64,000 bases of DNA from Henckelia pumila (GCF_033568475.1 NC_133122.1:169534130-169598129), one strand, 5' to 3'; counted from the stretch's first letter, positions 35,314-48,048 are shown. Numbers and translations: made by a program. Notes: generated by a model not told the origin, from the sequence alone.

Positions 35314-37364
35314 TGTGAGGCCTCGGTTCTAATATTCTATTCTTAAGATAATATAAACAATTATCATGCACCATCTATAAGATAAGGAAACAAAAAAAAA
35401 ATTATTTTTCTGATGAACAGTGTTGCGCTCGATCCTATAAAAGTCCAGGATCGAGCGCACCAAATTTTAAAACTCGTTGCCGAGAAAAAGCAGTGTGCCG
35501 CGCTCGATCCGGCAAAAAGCCAGGATCTAGCGCGCCATTTTGTGAAACTCTCTGCCTCGGAAATCACAGGGGTCGCGCTCGATCCTGCAATAACCTAGGA
35601 TCAAGCGCACCCCTTTGCCCAGAAAATTTCAGAACATGGAATGCCTTTCCTTACAAACTCAATCCAACAATAATCAAACAACATGCATCAATCCAAATTC
35701 AAACATAATCTCGACTACTCGATACAACAAGATACAACCAAGGTTCGAGTCTAGTAATTACTTCAAAACATAACTAGATTCGCATGCATCACAAAACATC
35801 AAAAGTTCGAATACATTCGACTTCTAAAAACCAAGCCTCACTTCTAATCTATCGATACTCTATCCACGTGGTCTCTGACTGGTACCTGTCCCACGTGTTG
35901 TCAAGTACACATACAACAAAGACAACAACCGATTAATCCGGTGAGAATTGATATTCCTAGTAAAAGAGACTAACATGCTATCAAATAAACATATCAAGTC
36001 ATAATATGAACTCATTCTTCATATAATCACTTAATCCAATCAAATGCTGAATTAAAATGATATGCATGTGTTTAAAACTTCTGGATTATCAGACTCAGAT
36101 AATCAAATGTAATTCTTCTTTCTTTCTTTCTTCGGTTTGGGATCCCGAGGTTAAAACATCCTACAATCATTCCGACTTCCCTCTCGAGGTGGACGAGACA
36201 TATTTTAATCCTCTAGACTCCAGAGCATTATAGTGAGTTAAACAACGAAGTAGTAAATCGCCTACCAAGTCCCTCGACTACAATCTCTAGATCGTCTAAT
36301 TCAAAAGAATAATCAATTCGGCTCAATATGAATGCACATGAATCCAATGAATTCAAATAACAATTCAGACATATATTCAAATAAGCACATAAGCACATAG
36401 ACATGCAATATGTGAATTCTTCTAGGACACTCGAATCAATCCGGATTCGAGTTAATCGTCCTATACCATTTCAAAGTCATCCTATACCTTTCTTCGTGTT
36501 GTTCACAGTCGTCGATCTGTAAAACAACAATTCTCAATCAAAGTTCTTTCAATCAAAATCTATCCAAATCCATCGAGAAATTAAAAAATAACATCGACAC
36601 TATACCGGCTCAACTCTTCCAACTGATCAAAGTTGTAAGGCTCTCAACTTCCAGGAATTCAATTCAATCTATCAGAAGAAGTCATGGTGATAAAAATCGA
36701 TATCAAACTCAAAACATCAAAACGACGTTCAAACTTCAAACTGACGGCATAACGGCTATAACTGATCAAACCGGAAATGCAGACAGCAAAACAACAACTC
36801 AATAAACCCATTCCAATCCTCAAACCTCAATTCCAACACAATCCCAACACATCACAAAATCAAGGTTTCGAAAATAATAAGAAAAATCATAACAAATCCG
36901 ATCGTCGTTAGATCTTCGAACCATCTTAGATATACGATCACTGCTAACTCAAAATCATCCTCTCCGAGTATAAACAAATTCTGAAAACATCGAAAAACTC
37001 AAACTTCTCAGAATTAAGATATACTTACTTCCAAACGGAGCACTCGTCGCTGTGATCGTAGATATCAAGTCAAAAATCAATTCTATCGGACGGATTGAGC
37101 TAGAATCGAAATCACAAAGCTTGGAGCTCACTTTGAGCGTCTTCAATGGAGGGAACTCGGTTGACAGGGTGATGAGGAAGACAAGGGATTATTAAAAGAC
37201 TTAGTCAATCCTTAGATATTATTACAAACTCAATTTTTGCATTTTAGTCCCTAAAAATTCCAAAAATTGCAAAACAGACCCTGATAAGTAAAAGTTCGGC
37301 TCTCTAATTCTGAAATCACGGAATAACTCAATAAGTTCAATTAAGATAAAAAAGGGGCGTTACG
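35314..37364 (-). repeat. 3' LTR of element I
   Basis: This is a 2051-bp LTR. Its minus-strand start reads CGTAACGCCCC (first base mutated from T) and it ends GGCCTCACA. Three GCGCTCGATCC/GGATCGAGCGC hairpins lie at about 35424-35612, with point changes in two of the stems. The intron-like segment is 36517-37028 with a 29-nt mini-exon. It is preceded on the minus strand by the tract AAGAGGGGGAGAAT (37365-37378). Confidence 0.92.
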
Positions 37365-37465
37365 ATTCTCCCCCTCTTAAATAAGATTTCGTTCTCGAAA
37401 TCATCAATATCAACTCATAAGAAGATAATTAAGAATTCAGAATATAATTAAGAACTCACATCAGA

Positions 37466-40286
37466 TGAATAATTCAGAAATCTCTGTCTCATGTCAGATT
37501 CTGTCTCCCAAGTCGCTTCTTCGACTCCGTGATGACTTCACTGAACTTTCACCAAAGGAATCGATTTGGTTCTGAGCTGTTTCTCCTTTCTGTCAAGGAT
37601 CTGAATCGGTCTCTCGAAATAACTCAAAGTTTCATCAAGTTCGGCTTCGTCAGGCTGAAGAACATGAGAAGGATCGGGGTGATATTTCCTCAACATCGAG
37701 ACGTGAAATACGTCGTGAATTCCAGATAAAGAAGGAGGAAGTGCTAATCGATAGGCTAGATTGCCTATCTTCTGCAAAATCTCATACGGACCGATGAATC
37801 TCGGTGCCAACTTCCCTCTCTTCCAAAATCTAACAGTACCTCTAAACGGAGAAATCTTCAAGAATACACGGTCTCCCTGATCAAAAGATAGAGGTCTGCG
37901 ACGGATATTCGCATACTTCGCTTGTCGGTCCTGAGCAGTCTTCATTCTCAATCGAATAATCTTCACCTGCTCAGCCATATCACGAATCATATCTGGTCCC
38001 AAATCTGAGGACTCAGACATCTCATCCCAGTACAGAGGAGATCTGCACTTCTTTCCGTACAACGCTTTGAATGGTGTCATCCATATACTCGTCTGAAAGC
38101 TGTTGTTGTACGAAAACTCAACGAGAGGCAACGAATCTTGACAAGTAGTGCCAAAGTCAAGCACCACTGCTCGTAACATATCCTCCAGAGTTTGAATTGT
38201 CAGCTCAGACTGACCGTCGGTCTGAGAATGATAAGTTGTACTCAAGTGCAAACGAGTACCAAGATCTTCCTGTAGACTATGCCAGAAATGAGAAGTAAAC
38301 CAAGGATCTCGGTTTGAAACAATCGATCTCGGCACACCATGCAATCTGAAAATATCTCTGACATACAGCTCGGCCATCTGATCGTGACGATATGTCATCC
38401 GATACGGAATGAAACAAGAAGACTTCGTCAAACGATCAATCACTACCCAAATGACATCGCATCCTCGAACAGATCGGGGTAGCTTCGTGACAAAATCCAT
38501 CGAAATGTGATCCCATTTCCATTCTGGAATAGACAGACTATGCAGAAGCCCACATGGTCTCTTTCTCTCGGCTTTAACCTGCTGACAGTTCAAACAATGG
38601 GATACAAACCTTACCACATCCTTCTTCAACTTCTTCCACCATAATTGACTCTTCAAGTCGTTATACATCTTTCGGCCTCCGGGATGAACACTGAACCGAC
38701 TACAATGCGCCTCTCTCAGAATACGCTGTCTTAACTCGTCAATCTCTGGCACAACAATACGGCTATTCACAAATAAAACATCATCTCTGACATGAAACTC
38801 AGACTGGTGTCCTGATCTCACCTTCTCTATCGAATTCTGAATACTCTCATCTGATTTCTGTGCTTCTCTGATCGACACAAACAACTCTGGATTGTCTTGA
38901 ATCGCACAAACTCTGATCGGATTTCTATCTGACTCAAACTCCAACCCAGAAGTGCAACAGTCGTCGATCAACCGAGAAACACCGATCGTCGAAAGAGATA
39001 AAGAGCAAAGCTTGCGACTCAAAGCATCGGCACCTGCATTCGACTTCCCCGGATAATACTTAATCTCGCAGTCGAAGTCCTTCAACAAATCTAGCCATCT
39101 TCTCTGTCTTATATTCAATTCTGACTGCGAAAACAAGTACTTCAGACTCTTATGGTCAGAAAAGATCTCGAAAGACTCACCGTAGAGATAGTGACGTCAG
39201 ATCTTCAAGGCAAAAACAATAGCAGCGAGTTCAAGATCATGAACTGGATAGCGAGTCTCGTGCGGTTTCAACTGCCTCGACGCATATGCTATCACGTGCT
39301 TCTTCTGCATAAGAACACATCCGAGACCTAGATGAGAAGCATCGCAATAAACTGTGAAACCTCCAGAACCAGATGGAATAGAAAGAATCGGAGCACTGGT
39401 TAATCTCTTCTTTAACTCAAAAAAACTGGCTTCACGATCATCTGTCCATAGAAAAGGAGCATTCTTCTGAGTCAGCTGGGTAATAGGCTTCGAAATAGAA
39501 GAAAAACCCTGAATAAATATGCGATAGTACCCTGCTAAACCCATAAAGCTGCGGATCTCAGGCACCGAAGTCGGCCTTTGCCAGTTCATCACGGCTTCTA
39601 TCTTGCTGGGATCAACAGTAATCCCCTCTCCTGAAATAATATACCCCAGAAAGACAACTCTGTCAAGCCAAAACTCACACTTCGAAAGCTTGGCGAATAA
39701 CTGTTTTTCCTCAAAATCTGCAAAACTGTTCTCAGATGCTCTGCATGCTCGGCACGACTCTTAGAATAGATTAAGATATCATCAATAAAAATAATCACAA
39801 ACTCATCAAAAAAACGCTGAAATATTCGGTTCATCAATCCCATAAAGACTGCTGGGGCGTTCGTCAAATCGAAAGGCATGACAAGAAATTCAAAATGTCC
39901 ATACCTAGTCCTAAATGCAGTCTTAGGAACATCCTCTTCACGAACTCTCAGCTGGTGATATCCCGATCTCAAATCTATCTTCGAATAAATACACGAACCC
40001 TGCAATTGATCAAAAAGATCATCTATACGAGGTAAAGGATACCTGTTCTTAACTGTCGCCTGATTCAGTTGGCGGTAGTCAATGCAGAGACGCATAGAGC
40101 CATCTTTCTTTCTAACAAACAGGACAGGAGCACCCCAAGGCAACACACTCGGTCTAATGTATCCCTTGGCAATCAAATCTTCCAATTGCTCCTTCAGTTC
40201 TTTCAATTCGATCGGAGCCATTCGGTACGGAGCTTTCGAAATTGGCTGAGTACCTATCGTCAAATCAATGCCGAATTCAATCTCCC
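37466..40286 (-). pseudogene. Element I RT-RNase H-integrase-chromodomain-like
   Basis: The minus-strand frame from 40286 gives the protease-RT linker, then RT with [20 protein letters not shown] and the catalytic FIDD. One base is missing near 39712, which shifts the frame before the LSKCEF region. RNase H (39592-39197) ends at TGA near 39194 at a Trp codon. The frame then continues through the integrase zinc domain, DDE core (about 38560-38140) and C-terminal domain to a TGA at 37538, again at a Trp codon, with the chromodomain-like EEATWE just beyond. It is the best preserved pol in the window. Confidence 0.93.
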
Positions 40287-40319
40287 CACTACACCAAATA
40301 ATGGTATCAACAACACCTG

Positions 40320-40690
40320 AAAGACAACGGTTTTTTTGAAAAACCGTTGTCTTTTGGTATTTAACAACGGTTTTAGTAAAAACCGTTGTTGTTGGCCCCT
40401 TTTTTTAATGGAAACAACAACGGTTTTTTAAAAATCGTTGTCTTATATGTGTCAAAGACAACGGTTTTTTAAAACTGTTGTCTATAAGCGGGTTTTTTAT
40501 GGCCTACGACAACGGTTTTTATTAACCGTTGTCTATGAGCAAATATTTGGAATTCTACGACAACGGTTTTTAAAACCATTGTGTATGCGTGTGCTTTTTA
40601 AGCTCTACGACAACGGTTATTTTTAACCGTTGTCTTATGCTATTGTTTTATGTAGTTTTAGACAACACTTCTCTTAATCAGTTGTCTTTG
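40320..40690 (+). repeat. Left subterminal repeats of the Pack-CACTA
   Basis: About seven ACAACGGTTTTT-type blocks are mostly paired with AAAACCGTTGT to make short hairpins. Such arrays are the expected binding sites of CACTA transposition proteins. Confidence 0.85.
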
Positions 40691-40733
40691 CTTTTCTTTT
40701 TTTATTTTTTTTAAACACACATGTATACACATG

Positions 40734-40736
<3 letters not shown>

Positions 40737-40788
<52 letters not shown>

Positions 40789-40806
40789 TTATATATATAT
40801 ATATTT
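40737..40806. repeat. (TA)n microsatellite
   Basis: An uninterrupted AT dinucleotide run with one TTTATTT break lies inside the CACTA element. Confidence 0.9.
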
Positions 40807-40978
40807 ACACATATAATACACAAACCCTAGCCCAACCAATAATATGTCGCCCCGTTCACCCAGCTTCTTCTTTCGATTCTCCTTCGCCTCCTTTCTCTCC
40901 TCTCCGCTCCTCATCCTCACCAACTGGCCATGAAAATCTTCATCCTCTAAATCCGCATTTTCCTAAACCTTCATCACC

Positions 40979-41284
40979 ATGAAAACAAGGGTTCGAGGCG
41001 GCGGTTTCAGGTCACTGGCTGCATCGCCGTTGTTTTACACTTACCTGAAGCCCGAAGCTCTCGCGCAACTCAGATACTCAAGAATTGCTGCTAGATCCAA
41101 AGAAAACGGGGCCCAGGCTCTGATTGCTCTCTTCCAGCTCAATGTTTCTTCTGATTCAGCGTTCTCACTGCCTCATTCCACGGCTTTTGCCGTCGATGGT
41201 ATTTCGCGCTTCAATTTAAGGGTTACTACTTATCCTCGGTGTCTTCAGCGAAAAAAGCTCACCGCTGCTACGCCGTTTATTTAA
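40979..41284 (+). pseudogene. Captured first-exon-like ORF of unknown gene
   Basis: A 101-residue frame starts MKTRVRGGGFRSL and ends in RCLQRKKLTAATPFI. Composition and GC are gene-like against the AT-rich transposon. The upstream 150 bp are C/T-rich like a plant 5' UTR. I do not recognise the family. It lies upstream of the villin fragment on the same strand and may be a third captured gene. Confidence 0.4.
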
Positions 41285-41902
41285 GAGAATCAGTCCTGAT
41301 CTCCTGTTTTGTTCTAGTTGTTTATCAATCGCCTAGATTTAAAGTCAAAAATTTTAACTTGGGTTATTTCTTTGTAGGTTGTTAAATTCGGTTGTGCCTA
41401 TCTTTTGTAATTGGAACACAAATATGATTTCGGAGGAAATTTAAATGAATAAATTGAATAACTAATCGGTTGCTATGATTTGACGTAGATTCCACATCAA
41501 AATGCGTTTATTATGTTTGGTACTTATAATTGGCAAGTTGTTCATGGTTGCGTGATTTAATAAATGTGGCTTTGTTAGATTGAATTAGATGAGTAGATGC
41601 TTGTTGAAAAATCATGCCTTGTCTGGGATATATTCGTTGAAAGCAAATTGGGAAATTGGATTAGATTTGGTAGACTCTTGTTGAAACATGATAAATTATA
41701 TTGGAACCATTATTAATGCAACATGGTGTTTTGTGCTTATGGGAACCAATTACGATCTATACCTTGTCTAGGGCTGTGATGTGTCTTTTCAATTTCGTGT
41801 TGTTTAAAGAGTTTAGAAGATATTCTCCAACTTTTAGTCCCTAATCTTTGACATGTTATCTTTATACAAGTGTGGATGCATAATTGCTACCTTTTCCTTT
41901 GA

Positions 41903-43161
41903 CGGTAGAAGATGGAAAATTAATGGCAGATGCAGAGAGTGGTGAATTTTGGAGTTTCTTTGGTGGATTTGCTCCACTTCCAAGGAAAACAAATTCTGAT
42001 AAATACAAAAGCTTTGATGTTGCACCTAGACTTTTCTGGTATATAAATTCTTTCAGTTATATCGGTTCCAAAGATCTCTTTCATGTCTCGTGTTCCTAGC
42101 GTGGCATGATACATAATTAATCTTCGTCGGCGAATATCTCAATTTATTGGGTAATTTACCCAAATGAAGCTCTGAGGAGTTCTTATTTATAATTTATTTT
42201 TTTTGCATGCTGATAAAATTTATGAAATAAACTGATACGATTTCCACTTTTTATTTTGTAAAACTCTTTTGGTTTTTAGATGAATTCTGCATAAGGATGT
42301 AGTAGGACATTTTTACTATGTTCCTTGGAATTGGATTGTTATTTTCCACCTCTTACTTTGTAAAACTACTTTTGGATTGTTATTGGTGTTGGCTAAATAT
42401 TTTTTATGTATGATTAAAGTCAATCCGTTTTGAGCACATTTGTTTTATATTTTCCCTACAATGTAAATGTTTCTGTCAGACTATTTGATATGTAACCAGA
42501 TAATGGTAATTTGTTTATGATGAGGAACTATAGGATCTTGACATGCTAGAGTTTTATGTTCAAGTGTAAAAGGGAAAAGCCGTACCAGTGGAGGCTGATT
42601 CTTTGACAAGGGAGTTATTAGACACATATAAATACTATTTTCTTGATTGTTGGTCTGAAATTTTTATCTGGATGGGGAGAAATACTTCTCTTACGTTGAG
42701 AAAAGATGCATGTAGCACAGCTGATGTAAGCATAGTTACTTGGCTTCTTCCAATGGGTTTTGCATTTCTTTCCTTATCAATGGACTCAACAAATGCCTTT
42801 TCCTGTGTAGGAATTACTGCACAACCTTGATAGATCCAAATCTCATATAATCCGTGTGATTGAGGGATTTGAGACAATCAAATTCCGGTCGAAGTTTAAA
42901 TCCTGGCCCCAGTCAAGCAATCTGTCTGTGACAGAGGATAGTAGAGGGAAGGTTGCAGGTCAGTACAACACGGATTTTATTTGCAATAATTTAAAAATAA
43001 TGTACAACTACAGTATACCTTTGTTTCCCCTGTATTTTTCTTTCCAATTGATGTTTCCAGCACTTCCAAAACGCCAAGGAGTTAATGTGAAGGGTATTCT
43101 GAAAGCATAAAACCCCAAGGAAGAACCTCAACCTTATATAGACTGCTCAGGAGATTCACAG
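41903..43161 (+). pseudogene. Captured villin gene fragment (four exons with introns)
   Basis: Villins are gelsolin-repeat actin-binding and bundling proteins. Four exons read as consecutive plant villin sequence: about 41903-42038 (EDGKLMADAESGEFWSFFGG, then a GT donor), 42573-42725 (EADSLTRELLD and IWMGRNTSL, donor GTAAGC), 42811-42958 (after TGTAG; LDRSKSHIIRVIEGFET) and 43061-43161 (after TTCCAG; KRQGVNVKGILKA and KEEPQPYIDC). A stop follows GILKA and the neighbouring gelsolin repeats are absent, so it is a truncated copy. Retained introns mean it was captured as genomic DNA, not as cDNA. Confidence 0.9.
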
Positions 43162-43540
43162 GTGATGTGAATCCTGTGGTAGATCTGGTCCTATGTAAAG
43201 TTTTTCAGGAAAATTAGCATCATCTATTGTTAATGTTCTCTTATGGTGAATAAGTAATGTTCATGCAAGCAGGTTTAGGACATGATTTTACATAAGTTTA
43301 AATTTTTTTAAAAGAAACTAAGCAACTTAAGTAATTTGGTGGTGTTATTTGTACCATCGTTCAGAATTCAGAAGCTATCTACCACTATTGTATAGGCTCA
43401 ATACTTGTACTTACGTCAAAGGTCCTTACCAAGCTATTCTTGAAGAACCTCTACTTTGAAATGCATTATTTTATAGAGCTAAATACTTATGCTCTCTGGT
43501 TATGTAGAATTAAAATATATTATGCTTATCTGCTTTATTG

Positions 43541-43630
43541 GCCAGTGATGAAGAAGTTGAGGCAATCCTCCCAACTGCAGCTTATGCCCTTGCCAAAATA
43601 CATATGCATCTGGTACACAGTGGATTAAGA
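43541..43630 (+). other. Short conserved-looking peptide segment, unassigned
   Basis: The frame SDEEVEAILPTAAYALAKIH reads like a protein helix between the two captured genes. It is followed by a stop. I cannot assign it. The remainder of 43162-44055 shows no supported feature. Confidence 0.25.
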
Positions 43631-44055
43631 AGTTGAGGCAATACTTTGAATTAAAATATATTATGCTTATCTGCTTTTTAAACTTTGGGATTTACATGTA
43701 TCAAAATTTTAAGTTGATTTTACTGTTATTTCTTAGGGACTTGAGTAGGGTGAGACATATGTGCTTATTATTGGCTTAACTCAGTTGGGCCGGGTAGTTA
43801 CATGGGAAATGGAATATATTTGAGGAGTGAGATAGTTGTGGGATTCCTTCAGCGTATTTTCCATTTTGTAAATGACTAGCATAGCTAGGGAAAGGACATA
43901 GGCTTTACTCTGGGATTTTAATCTCTTTGGATATCAGTAGGTGATATTTATGTCTCATATTTGTATGCACATTTTTATTTTGCTGTCTTATTTTCATTAT
44001 GGGCATTAAAGATCCTAATATTATTTTTTTATGTGATTTGAAACCTTTTTTTTAG

Positions 44056-44599
44056 GTTATTGACTATAAAACAAAACATAGTAGACTTTTCCCTTTGCTG
44101 GCTTATGCTTATGCCTTTAGATTTGTTGGTGAATGGCTTAAATGGTTGTACAATGATGTTACCCAAAGGTTGCAAGCAAATGATTTTTCAACATTACCTG
44201 AAGCTCATGCCTGTACTGCAGGGTTGAAGTCCTTGACTACTACAGCCACTGCTGTAAGTAACACATAATCTCATCTTTATACCTTTTTATTTCCACGTGT
44301 TAGTGTTGTTCCATTCCGTGCTCTTGTTTACATTAGGATATATGTTCGTCTTTATAACGTTGTGGTGGTTGGTATGAACAATATGAGACTTCTTGTCCTG
44401 GTGCTATGTGAAATTCATGTTTACTGAGTTTTGATAAGTCTCTTCATTATTCTACTTTTGCGTCACAGGAAGGTATTGAAGAATGTCGAAAGTTATGTGG
44501 AGGCCATGGCTACCTTTGTGTAGTGGACTTCCAGAGTTGTTTGTTGTCTATGTTCCTGCTTGTACGTATGAAGGAGACAACATTGTGCTGCTTTTACAG
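44056..44599 (+). pseudogene. Captured peroxisomal acyl-CoA oxidase fragment (two exons)
   Basis: Acyl-CoA oxidases catalyse the first step of peroxisomal fatty-acid beta-oxidation. Exon 44056-44253 (after a TTTTAG acceptor, before GTAAGT) reads DYKTKHSRLFPLLAYAYAFR, EWLKWLYNDVT and LPEAHACTAGLKSLTT, typical of plant ACX2-type enzymes. Exon 44469-44599 (after TCACAG, before GTAGCT) continues with ECRKLCGGHGYLC, the conserved glycine-rich part. A small deletion after that changes the frame, although the following bases still match. The rest of the gene is absent. Confidence 0.88.
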
Positions 44600-44804
44600 G
44601 TAGCTTTTTGTGTGTGCTAGTCTAATTTGGTTAATAATTTCCATATAGACGCCGGACAGTTAACATTTTCAAGCCATTTTATAGAGTCGAGCTTGTCGGG
44701 GTCAGTAGGTTCGGGGCATAACAAGCATTCCATCACAGTTGACCGATTATTTTCATTTTTTTTAACAGAAAATTTGCATTTATCCTTATAGGAACTCAAG
44801 GCAG

Positions 44805-45110
44805 ATGGAGAGTATGAAATGGCGAAAATTGCTATTGGAGTATCCTAAACAGAGGCTCGCATGGTTTCTTCCTTTTCCTGTTCCTGTTACTGTTCCTACA
44901 CCTCCTCCACCAGAGTTTGTAATAATCATTGCACCTCCTCTCCCTGAATTTTCTTCGTCCCCACCTTCTACCGTTCCTTCTCTAAATCCAGTTTCGCTTC
45001 CATCCCCATTGCCTCTTCATGATAGACATGTTTCTCCGCCATCATTCTACGCCCCAGCAGAAAGGCCAAGTGCACAAAACAAAACTTCCAAGTACACCTC
45101 AAATTTCTAA
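44805..45110 (+). other. Proline-rich ORF inside the CACTA element
   Basis: A 101-codon frame is rich in Pro and Val with PTPPPPEF and APPLPEF. It may be another captured exon or chance coding in C/T-rich DNA. No family recognised. Nothing else is supported between 44600 and 45660. Confidence 0.25.
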
Positions 45111-45662
45111 TACATCTCTTCTCCAGCACAACACATTATTTTTAATTTTTTTTTGATAGGACATTATTTTTAATTGACCTTGTATTATTTATATGTGTCT
45201 AATGAGCTGAATGGCTTTATCATGAGCACGTCAATATAAAATCTGCCTTCTTCCTTCTTTTTTTTGTGTGCAGAAGCTAAGGTCTGGACTATGTCTTGTA
45301 GTTTTTTTAATTCCTTTAATTTTCAGGTGGTTCCAAAGCTTTCATGCATCGGTATTTACTGTTATTCTTTTTATTTTTTCTATGTTTCTCATATGAATAT
45401 ATATCAGAGAGAAATAAGATTTTTTTTTCAGATTCATAGGTAGATGTTAATCAATGATGAAACAAGAGTTCCAAGTTTATTTATAAAAATTAGCTCATAG
45501 CTTTATTTTCTATTTTTTAGTGTGCATTGAATTAGAATTAGAATTTTGAGTGATTTGTAATATTGAAATTGTATATTAAATTTTATTTATGAAATTTTAA
45601 ATTTTAAATGATTCATAATATTAAGAAATTTGTATATTTATTTTTTTTGTTTTTTATATGAA

Positions 45663-45985
45663 TTACGACAACGGATTTTATCCGTTGTCTTTTCTATTTA
45701 AAACTGTTGTAATTGTAGGTGGTGTTAAAAGTTTGCTAAAAGACAACGGATATAAACTGTACAAAACCGTTGTCTTAAATTGTCAATGACAACGGATTTA
45801 CACTGTTGCAGAACCGTTGTCTTTGGAGACTTACGACAACGGTTACAAACTGTTGCAAAACCGTTGTGGTAGGATAGCTACGACAACGGATATAAACCAT
45901 TGTAATAGGGCACGCTTTTTACAACGCCCCCAGTTACAACGGCTTTATCCCCCCTACGACAACAGATAATATCCGTTGTCGTTTT
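45663..45985 (-). repeat. Right subterminal repeats of the Pack-CACTA
   Basis: ACAACGGAT and CCGTTGTC blocks alternate as hairpins up to about 17 bp before the right terminus, mirroring the left end. Confidence 0.85.
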
Positions 45986-46002
45986 GCAATTTTCTTGTAG
46001 TG

Positions 46003-47737
46003 CCCGAATCGGTGGCAATCCCAAAATTTCATCGGCAAACACATCAGGTAATTCCCTAACCACTGGTATATCGTTCAGCTCAGGGCTAGACTTCAGAATA
46101 TCGATCGCATAAATAAGAAATCCTTCGGCTCCTCTCTGTAATAATCTAGTCATAGATAAGACAGATATTAAAGGAATTTTAGAACGAGAACCCTTACCAA
46201 AGAATCTCCATTCATCTGCCATATCTGGTCTGAACCGAACTACCTTCTGAAAACAGTCCACGGTAGCCCTGTACTCAGTCAACACGTCTATTCCCAAAAT
46301 GCAGTCAAAATCAGACAGACTAAGTACAATACAGTCACACTCAATCGAATTCCCATCAAAACTCAATTCGCAGTTCTTAACCAAATTCTTTGACACAATA
46401 CCTCCACCCAAAGGTGAAGTAACAGATACAAAAGTAGACATAGGCTCAACAGGCAAGGCATGCATCACAATAAAGTTCTCAGATAAGAAAGAATGAGATG
46501 CACCTGTATCTATCAGAATAAACGCAGGATAACCAAAAATCTTACAGTTACCTGTAATCTCATCATTCGGTGTAGCTTGAGCCTCATCTTCGTTCAGAGC
46601 AAACACTCTAGCCTGTGGTCGGGAAGGTTGGTTCGAACTTTGATTACCTCCCTGATGGTTCTGCTGTTGTGGTTGGAAGGAGTGAACTGCAGTAGCCTGC
46701 CTACCAGGCTGAGATGACTGTCGAGAGGTATTCCCACTCTGAGTCTGGTCAGAACCTTTCTGAGGACACTGTCTGGCATAATGTCCTGTCTGTTGACAGA
46801 TGTAGCAGTTTCCAAAAATTCCTCTGCATTGCTCACTGGAGTGCCGTCCTCCACACTTGCTACACAAAGATCCAGAAGATCCTGAACCCTGTCCAAAACT
46901 GAACTGTCTCGAGCCACTCAAGCTCGAAGAAGTGCTTCCCGACTTCTTGAACTGTTTCCCTTTGGGACGGAAATAGTTCTTCTTGCTACCACCACTGCTA
47001 CCACCCTCATTCATCTGCTGTTGATTCTGATACTGCCTCTGCTGCTGCTATTGAGGCTGGTACTGATTCTCCCTCTTTCTCATCAGTCCCGCTTCCGCTC
47101 CCTTAGCCTGATCCATCGCATCAGAAAAATTATCTGGCCTCCCAGTATTTACCAGAATGAAGATGTCAGGGTGCAAACCATTAATGAACTGGTCTGCTTT
47201 CGCCTCCTCGTTGTCGGCAATATGCGGAGCGAACCTCAACAAACTGTCAAACTTTGAAACATAATCCTCAATACTCATGCTACCTTGCCTCAAATTTGCA
47301 AACTCGGCACCTTTATCCTTTCGATAGGAAACCGGAAAGAATCTCTTATAGAACTCTGCTTTGAAAAGTGCCGAAGTAATTGTCGTACCTTTATTCTCTT
47401 TGGATCTTTTGGTAGTCATCCACCAACTCTTTGCCACTCCCTGTAGTTGATGCATTACCAGTCTAGTTCCGCGGTCATCAGAGTTGTCAAGCGACTCAAA
47501 TAGCTGATAAATATCCTCCAACCAACTCTCGCAATCGATCGGATTCTCCTTCCCATTCAAATACGGCGGCCTAAAAGATTGGAACCTCTTCAGTAAGGCT
47601 TCCATAGGCGTGATCGAATCATCCATCTGTATCACCGCTCTATTACCCGGAACCAACGGAGGAGTCGTAACCGGTGGAGTTTCTGTCGTAGGGATAATTG
47701 GTGGAGTATTCATGTCTAGCCTTCTTCGAGTACCCAT
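46003..47737 (-). pseudogene. Element I gag-protease
   Basis: Gag starts at the ATG ending 47737 (MGTRRRLDMNT), with a Thr/Pro-rich head, the capsid domain to about 47060, a TAG at 47048-47050 in a Gln-rich linker, a zinc knuckle CYICQQTGHYARQC near 46780, and a protease with LIDTGASHSFL near 46490-46520. The frame runs into the CACTA insertion at 46003 within a conserved GLPPI motif. One stop apart, the frame is intact over 1.7 kb. Confidence 0.92.
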
Positions 47738-48048
47738 CTAAATTGACAGGGTTAGAACACGGATAATTCAATTCACATCTCAACATTTCAATGTCTCAAA
47801 ACCTCTGATCTTCTTATTCGATTCAAAGATGGAACTCAGATCAAATGCATGAATACAGTTCATATCCAATTAACACATGCTTTATTATTTAAATCACCGA
47901 GTCAAGTAATTCAAATAATTTTCAATCAATAAAGCATGCTCGCATATTCTTTAATCAGAGAATTAATCAAGCACATGCGAAAAATTAAGGTCAAGCGGAC
48001 TCGATCTACCCCGCTCACTTCTAGAACAAAATCCAGGAACTTATCTCT
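47738..48048 (-). other. Untranslated leader of element I, ending at the PBS position
   Basis: Collinear with the leader of F (23275-23552) by scattered matches. The tRNA-complementary site itself is not present: only a short AGAG relic remains before the sequence becomes a G LTR fragment. Confidence 0.65.

Larger units (their letters stand above)
40287..46002. mobile_element. Pack-CACTA: non-autonomous CACTA (En/Spm) transposon carrying host gene exons
   Basis: The element starts CACTACACCAAAT and ends (reverse complement) CACTACAAGAAAA, the CACTA terminal signature, with 3-bp TSD CCC (40284-40286, 46003-46005). Removing it with one CCC restores the element I frame exactly at the protease-RT junction. 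Both ends carry subterminal hairpins based on ACAACGG/CCGTTGT. No transposase domain is visible inside. Instead it holds plus-strand exon-intron fragments of at least two host genes. Confidence 0.93.
35314..48048 (-). mobile_element. Element I: Ty3/gypsy retrotransposon lacking its own adjoining 5' LTR
   Basis: On the minus strand there is leader (47738 to about 48048), gag-pol, polypurine tract and 3' LTR (37364-35314, TSD TTGAG at its left). A CACTA transposon splits the coding region. The leader aligns with that of F up to the PBS position (AAGTTC, CTAGAA, GGGTAGAT, GAGTC landmarks) and then changes to a G LTR fragment, so the 5' LTR is missing at the expected place. Confidence 0.85.

Noticed and set aside
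40731..40982. ORF beginning in the (TA)n run
   Set aside because: The N-terminal IYIYIY is microsatellite translation. No independent coding support.
41903..44599. Genuine host villin or acyl-CoA oxidase gene
   Set aside because: Only a few internal exons are present, with a stop and a deletion, and they are enclosed by CACTA termini and a TSD inside a retrotransposon.
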